Shown: one piece after another, positions 6,245 through 11,787 of the stretch
Layout of the letters: every line of letters starts with the position of its first letter
How positions within the stretch are numbered: the stretch's first letter is position 1
Assembly (NCBI GenBank): GCA_002422045.1
Contig: DITG01000114.1
Coordinates: 1-11,787, forward strand
Direction of reading: 5' to 3'
From: Acholeplasmataceae bacterium UBA6190
GTDB taxonomy: Bacteria; Bacillota_I; Bacilli_A; Acholeplasmatales; Acholeplasmataceae
DNA: 11,787 bases
The notes under the pieces: generated by a model
Told to the model about the DNA's origin: nothing
The model's input: only the letters and a program-made list of their open reading frames with translations
Database searches by the model: none
Translations under genes and position numbers: made by a program

Positions 6245-6757
6245 ATGAATTTAAAGGATTATATTGCAGATGTACCCGGTTTTCCAAAGGAAGGGATACT
6301 CTTCAGAGATATCACGCCTTTGATGCTTGATGGCAAGGCATACCAATATGCGGCCGATCAATTCACTCAATTTGCCAAGCATCATAACGCAACACTCATC
6401 GTCGGTCCAGAAGCTCGCGGATTCATTTTTGGCTGTCCTGTGGCAACCAACTTGGGCATAGGATTTGCACCTGTCAGAAAACCTGGAAAACTTCCAAGAG
6501 ATTATGTCAGTGTCACTTATGATCTTGAATATGGCTCCAATCAGCTTTGTTTGCATGCTGACGCTGTTAAACCTGGCGATAGAGTCATCATCGTTGATGA
6601 TCTTTTGGCAACCGGAGGAACCATGGATGCTGCGATCAAACTTGTTGAAAAATTAGGCGGACAAGTGGTTGGTCTTGCATTTTTAATTGAACTCGCTGAT
6701 TTAAATGGCCGTGACAAACTTCAAGGCTATGACATACTTGCACTGATCACTTACTAA
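6245..6757 (+). CDS. apt: Adenine phosphoribosyltransferase
   Basis: 170 residues, the normal length. The enzyme converts adenine and PRPP to AMP and pyrophosphate in purine salvage. It has the family N-terminus IADVPGFPKEGILFRDITPL (7-26), GPEARGF (54-60), the flexible-loop RKPGKLP (78-84), the YDLEYG motif (92-97) and the PRPP-binding VIIVDDLLATGG (114-125). The ATG at 6245 is chosen over an in-frame TTG at 6233 because GGAGG (6235-6239) is properly spaced only for the ATG and the length then fits the family. The gene is followed after 13 bases by relA, an arrangement shared with Bacillus. Confidence 0.96.
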   Translation: MNLKDYIADVPGFPKEGILFRDITPLMLDGKAYQYAADQFTQFAKHHNATLIVGPEARGFIFGCPVATNLGIGFAPVRKPGKLPRDYVSVTYDLEYGSNQLCLHADAVKPGDRVIIVDDLLATGGTMDAAIKLVEKLGGQVVGLAFLIELADLNGRDKLQGYDILALITY

Positions 6758-6770
6758 AGGATGTGTCTGG

Positions 6771-8948
6771 ATGGAAGATACGCTGCTTCAATCGTTAATC
6801 GAATCGTTTGACTCTTACATCAAAAGAGAGTCTGACCGAAAGCTCATTGAAAAGGCTTATTTTTTGTCTAAGGAAAAACATGAAGGGCAAATGCGCAAAA
6901 GCGGAGAACCCTACATTACCCATCCGGTTGCTGTTGCAAAAATCATCGCGGACCTGCGCGGTGGTCCTGCAACCATCATCGCTGCTTTGCTTCATGATAC
7001 TGTCGAAGATACATCACTCACACTCAAGGAAGTTGAAACTGATTTTGGGATCGATATCGCACTCTTAGTCGATGGTGTGACCAAGATTGGTAAGTTATCC
7101 TTCACAACGAAAGCTTCTCAAGCGGACAATCATCAGAAAATGTTGCTTGCAATGGCCAAAGACATCCGAGTTGTTTTGATCAAAATCGCTGACCGATTGC
7201 ATAATGTCAGAACGCTTGAATCGATGTCACCTGAAAAACAATACAAAATAGCCAGTGAAACCCTAGAAATCTATGCACCTTTGGCACATCGGCTCGGTAT
7301 TTTTAAAATTAAAGCAGAACTTGAGGACAGATCGCTCAGATACACGGATCCTCCGATGTATTATCGCGTATCCAATATGATTCAAACCAAAAAGAATGAG
7401 CGTGAAAAATCGATTGACCGCGTCATCGAAAATATCAAGATTCTATTTGCTGATTCATCGCTCCATGATTTTGAAATTAAGGGCAGAATCAAGAATATTT
7501 TCTCCATCTATAAAAAAATGGTGAAAGACAATCGTGCATTTGAAGACATCTATGACTTGCTTGCAGTCAGAATTATCGTAGATAAGATCGAAAACTGTTA
7601 TCAAGCCCTAGGGATCATCCATGCGAATTTCACACCCATTCCCAGACGATTCAAGGATTATATCGCAGTACCTAAGCCCAATATGTATCAGTCGCTTCAT
7701 ACAACAGTCTTGTCAGATGATGGAACTTTGTTCGAAGTCCAAATCAGAACCCCTGAAATGGATCAAATCGCTGAATACGGGATTGCAGCCCATTGGGCAT
7801 ATAAAGAAAACAAGACGTATTCCAAAGAACGTGAGCAATTTGAAATCGCTCAAAAACTCAAGTGGTATGGCGAACTGCTCAAAATGAGCGAAGATACAGA
7901 TGAGACATCCGGTGGCGCTGAAGAGTTTGTTGGCACGATCAAAGGTGACATTCTCGATGCCAATGTCTATGTTTTCACGCCCAAAGGTGAAGTCATTGAA
8001 CTCCCTAAAGGATCAACACCCATTGACTTTGCATATCGCATTCATACCGATGTCGGCAATAAGATGGTCGGTGCTCTGGTCAATAATCGTATAGTGACGC
8101 TTGATTATGAGCTCAATACCGGCGATATTGTGAGTGTCAAAATCAACAAAAATTCACAGGGTCCTTCGGAAGACTGGCTCAAGATTGCAAAAAGTCAGCA
8201 TGCGAGACACAAAATCAAAGGATTTTTAAACAAATTAAGAAGCGATTCCATCATGAGCATCGGCAAGGACATGCTGGAACGAGAATTATCACAGCATAAG
8301 ATTACCGAAGTCATCGACGATGCATTCGTCAAGAAACATTTTGAGAAGAACATGGTCCTCACAGTTGAAGACATGTATCTTGAAATTGGTAAAAACAACT
8401 TATCACCAAAGACAGTTGTCAATAAACTGATCGGTGCGGAAACCGATCCGAATACCTTGCTTCAAAGACAGATGGAGAAAGCGAGCAAACAACTGACCAC
8501 ACACAGTGAAACAGGTGTTGTCATCGAGGGACTCTCATCTCCGCAACTCAAGCTTGCCAATTGCTGTTTGCCCATACCGGGAGATCCGATCATTGGGTAT
8601 ATATCTAAGACCAGTGGGATTGTCATTCACACGACTTTCTGCCCCAATTGTAAGCAGTTCGAAGAAAACAGACTGATCGAAGCCTTCTGGTCGACCAACA
8701 TCACACGGAAATTCCCGACATGGATCAAGATTATCGGTGGCAACAAACCGACACTCTTGACAGAAGTCGTGACAGCGATCAATGCCCAGAGTGTTGCGAT
8801 TGCAGAAGTGAATGCCATCACGACTTCAAGTCTTGAAATGATCATCAAAATCAAAGTTTCCATCAGCCATTCCAACACACTGCAGACACTCATGGCCAAT
8901 GTGAAAAAAATACCTGATATCTATACCGTCGAGCGTGATTTCAAATGA
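6771..8948 (+). CDS. relA: Bifunctional (p)ppGpp synthetase/hydrolase (Rel)
   Basis: 725 residues, full-length long RSH protein. It makes and breaks (p)ppGpp, the stringent-response alarmone. The hydrolase HD domain has HPVAVA (51-56), LLHDTVEDT (73-81) and IKIADRLHNVRTL (137-149), so hydrolase activity should be intact. The synthetase domain has IYDLLAVRIIV (260-270), RRFKDYIAVPKPNMYQSLHTT (292-312) and EVQIRTPEMDQIAEYGIAAHWAYK. The RFKD at 293-296 is the RxKD type of bifunctional Rel rather than the ExDD of monofunctional RelA. A TGS domain (about 396-457), helical region, conserved-cysteine domain (LANCCLP at 595-601, FCPNC at 623-627) and C-terminal ACT domain (about 650-722) follow. The start ATG has AAAGGA upstream. 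The stop overlaps the dtd start as ATGA. Confidence 0.97.
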   Translation: MEDTLLQSLIESFDSYIKRESDRKLIEKAYFLSKEKHEGQMRKSGEPYITHPVAVAKIIADLRGGPATIIAALLHDTVEDTSLTLKEVETDFGIDIALLVDGVTKIGKLSFTTKASQADNHQKMLLAMAKDIRVVLIKIADRLHNVRTLESMSPEKQYKIASETLEIYAPLAHRLGIFKIKAELEDRSLRYTDPPMYYRVSNMIQTKKNEREKSIDRVIENIKILFADSSLHDFEIKGRIKNIFSIYKKMVKDNRAFEDIYDLLAVRIIVDKIENCYQALGIIHANFTPIPRRFKDYIAVPKPNMYQSLHTTVLSDDGTLFEVQIRTPEMDQIAEYGIAAHWAYKENKTYSKEREQFEIAQKLKWYGELLKMSEDTDETSGGAEEFVGTIKGDILDANVYVFTPKGEVIELPKGSTPIDFAYRIHTDVGNKMVGALVNNRIVTLDYELNTGDIVSVKINKNSQGPSEDWLKIAKSQHARHKIKGFLNKLRSDSIMSIGKDMLERELSQHKITEVIDDAFVKKHFEKNMVLTVEDMYLEIGKNNLSPKTVVNKLIGAETDPNTLLQRQMEKASKQLTTHSETGVVIEGLSSPQLKLANCCLPIPGDPIIGYISKTSGIVIHTTFCPNCKQFEENRLIEAFWSTNITRKFPTWIKIIGGNKPTLLTEVVTAINAQSVAIAEVNAITTSSLEMIIKIKVSISHSNTLQTLMANVKKIPDIYTVERDFK

Positions 8949-9379
8949 GAGTCATTGTTCAGCGCGTTGAAAAAGCGCATGTCACGATCAACAAGGAGAT
9001 CGTTGGATCCATTGGGCAAGGTTATTTGCTTTATATCGGCATTCATGTCAATGACACGCCAGAAATGGTTCAAAAAATGGCTGAGAAGATTCATTTGCTT
9101 CGCATCTTCGAAGACGAACAAGGCAAGATGAATTTAAACGTAAGTGCGGTTCAGGGTTCAATTCTGGCCATTTCACAGTTTACCTTGTATGGCAATACCA
9201 AAGGCAACAACCGTCCTTCATTCATCGAAGCACAACGCCCAGAATTGGCAGAACCACTTTATGAATCACTGTGTAAAACATTGTCCATCCATCATCATGT
9301 CGAAAAAGGTGTTTTCGGAGCTGATATGAAGGTTCATGCCATCAATGATGGGCCTGTCACAATCCTCATTGAATTCTAA
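8945..9379 (+). CDS. dtd: D-aminoacyl-tRNA deacylase
   Basis: 144 residues, the normal length. The enzyme hydrolyses D-amino acids (and Gly from tRNA-Ala) off mischarged tRNAs. It starts MRVIVQRVEKAHVTI and carries both active-site signatures: SQFTLYGNTKGNNRPSF (77-93), and NDGPVT (134-139) near the end, preceded by GVFGADMKV. The ATG overlaps the relA TGA by four bases, so translation is coupled. A new promoter follows at once after the stop, so dtd appears to end the apt-relA-dtd unit, though no hairpin terminator precedes that promoter. Confidence 0.96.
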   Translation: MRVIVQRVEKAHVTINKEIVGSIGQGYLLYIGIHVNDTPEMVQKMAEKIHLLRIFEDEQGKMNLNVSAVQGSILAISQFTLYGNTKGNNRPSFIEAQRPELAEPLYESLCKTLSIHHHVEKGVFGADMKVHAINDGPVTILIEF

Positions 9380-9408
9380 TTGACTTTTTGATGACTATTT
9401 GATACTAT
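9380..9408 (+). promoter_or_regulatory. sigma-A promoter of T-box-GNAT-hisS-aspS operon
   Basis: TTGACT (9380-9385), a 17-base spacer and TACTAT (9403-9408) with a TGA extended -10. It begins one base after the dtd stop codon. The predicted start, around 9415, limits how large the T-box leader can be. Confidence 0.8.
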
Positions 9409-9414
9409 GGAATT

Positions 9415-9562
9415 GTAATTCAATCGTCTGTGATTCAGGAGATCCTTTAAAAGGATGTGACACCCTGATGAGACAAAAAAACAACAATGAGGGCTAGAGC
9501 AATCTAGAACTAAGGTGGTACCGCGTCCATGACGTCCTTAGAGATAGGGACGTTTTTATTTT
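9415..9562 (+). promoter_or_regulatory. T-box riboswitch (miniature) controlling GNAT-hisS-aspS
   Basis: The T-box sequence AAGGTGGTACCGCG is at 9512-9525. Stem I has GTC/GAC (9426-9428 with 9472-9474), a three-base bulge and tandem G-A pairs (GAT 9432-9434 against TGA 9469-9471) forming a kink-turn. Above it are TCAGG/CCTGA (9435-9439 with 9464-9468), then a specifier loop whose 3' side is GTGACAC (9457-9463), closed by a short hairpin (9442-9456). Stem III is CTAGA-GCAA-TCTAG (9494-9507). The antiterminator is CTAAGG (9510-9515) with CCTTAG (9536-9541), plus GCGT/ACGT, around the TGGTACC bulge. It excludes the terminator. Uncharged tRNA should switch transcription on. The specifier reads GAC (Asp), overlapping CAC (His). 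Stem II and the distal stem I arm are missing. Confidence 0.93.
9531..9562 (+). terminator. T-box regulated intrinsic terminator
   Basis: GACGTCCTTA (9531-9540) pairs with TAGGGACGTT (9545-9554) around a GAGA loop, followed by a T-rich tract to 9562. Its 5' arm shares bases with the antiterminator 3' arm, so the two structures are mutually exclusive. Confidence 0.88.
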
Positions 9563-9575
9563 CTGGAGGGTATTG

Positions 9576-10166
9576 ATGAAAAAACCATACAAGCACATGC
9601 CTATCATCATCTTTGATGATATCATGCTAAGAACCATCACCAAAAAAGATGCATTGGATATGTTTGACTATGGCAGAAATCACCATGTGGTGAGATTTCT
9701 TTCCTGGGGACCATTTGGCATGCCAAAAGAAGCCAAACTGTCCATTCAAAAGATATTTTTGCCAAGACTCAAGCAAGGGTTGCCCATCGGTTATGCGATT
9801 GTCGATCGCAAGTCGTCAAAAATGATTGGGACAATCGACTTTCATAGTAAAATAAAAGATGAGAACGGTGCGGAAATCGGATTTGTTCTGCATCATGATT
9901 ATTGGAACCAAGGCATTATGACAAAAGCACTGAAAAAGATGATTCAAGTTGGATTTGATCATTTAGGTTATGATTACATCAGAATCAGACATTTGGGTCA
10001 AAACATTGCAAGCCAAAAAGTCATTGCCAAGTCGATTTTTAAACTCAAACATATCGAACCATTTTCTATCGAAAAATCAACGCATGTCATCAATGACGAC
10101 ATGTATACGTATGAAATAACGAAGGAGGATTATCATGTCAGTCAACAAAGTGAAGGGAACTTATGA
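9576..10166 (+). CDS. GNAT-family N-acetyltransferase (RimJ/RimL-like)
   Basis: 196 residues. The pattern is that of RimJ/RimL-type GNAT enzymes, which transfer acetyl from acetyl-CoA to an amine. It has LRTITKKDALDMFDY near the start, MIGTIDFHS (83-91), AEIGFVLHHDYWNQGIMTKALKKMI (99-123) containing the acetyl-CoA loop region NQGIMT, and the C-terminal NIASQKVIAKSIFKLKHI (143-160). The substrate cannot be told. The ATG at 9576 is preferred over a TTG at 9573 because GGAGGG (9565-9570) is better spaced for it. It is the first gene after the T-box, so it is expected to be induced with hisS and aspS. Its last 32 bases overlap hisS, whose ribosome site lies inside it. Confidence 0.88.
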   Translation: MKKPYKHMPIIIFDDIMLRTITKKDALDMFDYGRNHHVVRFLSWGPFGMPKEAKLSIQKIFLPRLKQGLPIGYAIVDRKSSKMIGTIDFHSKIKDENGAEIGFVLHHDYWNQGIMTKALKKMIQVGFDHLGYDYIRIRHLGQNIASQKVIAKSIFKLKHIEPFSIEKSTHVINDDMYTYEITKEDYHVSQQSEGNL

Positions 10167-11412
10167 CGTATTACCCACTGAATCCTATCAATGGCAGGCT
10201 TTGGAACAAAAAATCAGGGAAGTGTTGGCACTCTACGGCATCAAGGAAATCAGAACGCCTATCATGGAGTATAGTGAAGTCTTTCACAGACAATCTGAAC
10301 TCTCTGATATGGTCACCAAGGAAACCTATGATTTCGATGATCGTGGTGACAGAAGACTGACACTGAGACCTGAAGGTACAGCTGGTGTCATTCGTGCTTA
10401 CGTCGAAAACAAACTCTATGCATCCCAAGAACTGGAAAAAGTCTATTACATCGGACCCAATTTCCGTTATGAGCGTCCTCAAAAAGGCAGATACAGACAG
10501 TTCTATCAGTTTGGTGTCGAAGCCATCGGTGCCATTGATCCTGCACTTGATGCTGAAATGATCATTTTAGCCTATGATTTCATCAAACGTTTGGGACTCA
10601 AAGGCGTTCGTGTGAGAATCAACAGCTTAGGAGACGATCATTCAAGAAAGACGTTCCAGACTGCACTCACAGACCATTTCATGCCACATCAAGAGACACT
10701 ATGTGACGATTGCAAAGCAAGACTTGAAAAAAACCCACTCCGTATCCTAGATTGCAAAGTCGATCAGAAGCACGAAGCGGTCATGCATGCACCCACACCT
10801 CAAGACTATTTGAATGAAGCGTCCAGAGCTTATTTCCAAGAAGTGCTGGCACATTTGAATGCAGCGAAAATCAGCTATGAAATCGCGCCTAAGCTTGTCA
10901 GAGGGCTTGATTACTATAGTCATACCGTTTTTGAAATCGAAGCCGATATCGAAGGATTTGGGGCTCAAAACGTCCTTGGTGGCGGTGGCAGATACCAAAA
11001 ACTGGTCTCTGAACTCGGTGGACCAGAATTGGGTGGCATCGGATTTGCTTGCGGCATGGAACGGTTGTTACTGGCACTCGATGCCGAAAACGTCGATTTT
11101 GCACAAGATCGCAATCTCGATGCCTTCATCATTGTCTTCAACAAAGAACATAGGACTGCAGTCACTCAAATTTTATACGAACTGCGCACAGCCAACATCG
11201 TCTGTGATGCGAATTACACACAAAAATCATTCAAGGGACAACTCAAACAAGCTCTCAAATTGAATGCCAGATATCTGGTCATCTTGGGAGAAGAAGAAAT
11301 GAAAAAAGGTGTCGTTGGCATCAAGGACACCAAAACAGAAGTACAGGAAGAAGTCCTGATTCCCAAAATCAGGAAATACCTGCTTGAAAAATTGGAGAAG
11401 AAATCAAAATGA
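10135..11412 (+). CDS. hisS: Histidyl-tRNA synthetase
   Basis: 425 residues, the usual bacterial length. The enzyme is a class II synthetase that charges tRNA-His. Landmarks are KGTYDVLP (7-14), motif 1 around YGIKEIRTPIMEYSEVF (34-50), LTLRPEGTAGVIRAY (75-89), motif 2 GPNFRYERPQKGRYRQFYQFGVE (107-129), the CxxC insertion (C190, C193), the histidine-specific LVRGLDYY (254-261), GGGGRYQKLV, motif 3 GIGFACGMERLL (301-312) and the C-terminal anticodon-binding domain (about 330-420). AAGGAGG (10122-10128) precedes the ATG. The gene starts within the end of the GNAT gene and ends in an ATGA overlap with aspS, so all three are translationally coupled. Confidence 0.97.
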   Translation: MSVNKVKGTYDVLPTESYQWQALEQKIREVLALYGIKEIRTPIMEYSEVFHRQSELSDMVTKETYDFDDRGDRRLTLRPEGTAGVIRAYVENKLYASQELEKVYYIGPNFRYERPQKGRYRQFYQFGVEAIGAIDPALDAEMIILAYDFIKRLGLKGVRVRINSLGDDHSRKTFQTALTDHFMPHQETLCDDCKARLEKNPLRILDCKVDQKHEAVMHAPTPQDYLNEASRAYFQEVLAHLNAAKISYEIAPKLVRGLDYYSHTVFEIEADIEGFGAQNVLGGGGRYQKLVSELGGPELGGIGFACGMERLLLALDAENVDFAQDRNLDAFIIVFNKEHRTAVTQILYELRTANIVCDANYTQKSFKGQLKQALKLNARYLVILGEEEMKKGVVGIKDTKTEVQEEVLIPKIRKYLLEKLEKKSK

Positions 11413-11787
11413 AATACACCCATCATAATAGTGAACTCAATCTCACTCATATTGGTACCCAAGTCTATCTGAAGGGCTGGGCAGCCAAAGTCAGAAATCT
11501 CGGCGGACTGATTTTCATTGACTTAAGAGACCGCTATGGCGTTACTCAGCTCGTCATTAAGCCTGAAAATCCTTTTTATGCCATTGCGCTATCGATTCGA
11601 AACGAGTATGTCATCGAAGCTAAAGGCTTGGTCATCGAACGTGAAAGTAAAAATCTAAATATACCTACAGGAGCCATTGAGGTCGAAGTTATTGAACTGA
11701 TTGTCCTGAACACGGCTGAAACACCCCCCATCATGATCACCAATGACACCGATGCTTTAGAAGACACGAGACTCAAATATCGTTATC
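11409..11787 (+). CDS. aspS: Aspartyl-tRNA synthetase, N-terminal part, cut by window edge
   Basis: 126 codons are present and open to the right edge. The N-terminal OB-fold anticodon-binding domain is clear: YLKGWAAKVRNLGGLIFIDL (20-39), RDRYGVTQLVI (40-50) and the EVEVIELIVLNTAETPP region. The sequence ends in LEDTRLKYRY, the family's lead-in to motif 1. Together these fit bacterial AspRS rather than AsnRS. The ATG overlaps the hisS stop (ATGA). The portion deciding whether the enzyme also charges tRNA-Asn is outside the window. The hisS-aspS pairing is the common arrangement in Bacillota. Confidence 0.95.
   Translation, partial: MKYTHHNSELNLTHIGTQVYLKGWAAKVRNLGGLIFIDLRDRYGVTQLVIKPENPFYAIALSIRNEYVIEAKGLVIERESKNLNIPTGAIEVEVIELIVLNTAETPPIMITNDTDALEDTRLKYRY

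Noticed and set aside
9573..9575. TTG at 9573 as start of the GNAT gene
   Set aside because: It is only two to three bases from the GGAGGG site; the adjacent ATG at 9576 is better spaced.
10171..10482. Minus-strand open frame inside hisS
   Set aside because: It is a shadow of the hisS coding sequence, with no ribosome site and no family resemblance.

Overview
The window looks like ordinary chromosome from a low-GC, AT-leaning Gram-positive lineage (Bacillota/Mycoplasmatota). Supporting signs are a RecU-type resolvase, an RNase J, a bifunctional Rel, an ECF S-component ThiT under a TPP riboswitch, a T-box leader and AGGAGG-type ribosome binding sites. TGG encodes Trp and TGA is a true stop (for example at the ends of relA and hisS), so this is not a Mycoplasma/Spiroplasma genetic code. 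The very compact spacing and small gene versions would suit an Acholeplasma- or Izemoplasma-like organism, but that placement is inference.

Left part (1-1744, minus strand): a membrane-protein operon. It reads mini-SPFH protein -> unrecognised 124-aa protein -> short NfeD -> paraslipin-type SPFH protein that runs off the left edge. A second promoter lies just before the 124-aa gene. Middle-left (1766-3091): a sigma-A promoter, TPP riboswitch and terminator control thiT, which converges on and overlaps recU. A good intrinsic-terminator hairpin for thiT lies inside recU. Middle (3136-6133): an extended -10 promoter drives an RNase J gene whose metal-site residues are partly altered. It is separated from the convergent rarA gene by a bidirectional terminator that overlaps both stop codons. 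rarA and apt are divergent with interleaved promoters.

Right part (6164-11787, plus strand): apt-relA-dtd, a purine salvage / stringent response / tRNA proofreading run resembling the apt-relA-dtd-hisS-aspS neighbourhood of Bacillus. A new promoter follows immediately after dtd, then an unusually small T-box leader, a GNAT acetyltransferase, hisS and the 5' part of aspS. The T-box has a clear kink-turn, a specifier loop with the overlapping codons GAC (Asp) and CAC (His), a stem III, and mutually exclusive antiterminator and terminator. Its stem I lacks the long distal arm seen in classical T-boxes.

The most noteworthy items are this miniature T-box with its possible dual specifier, the compact SPFH/NfeD cassette with an unknown protein, and the RNase J with a missing metal-ligand histidine. 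I see no mobile elements, CRISPR arrays, rRNA or tRNA genes. No stretch longer than 300 bases lacks a gene or regulatory element.
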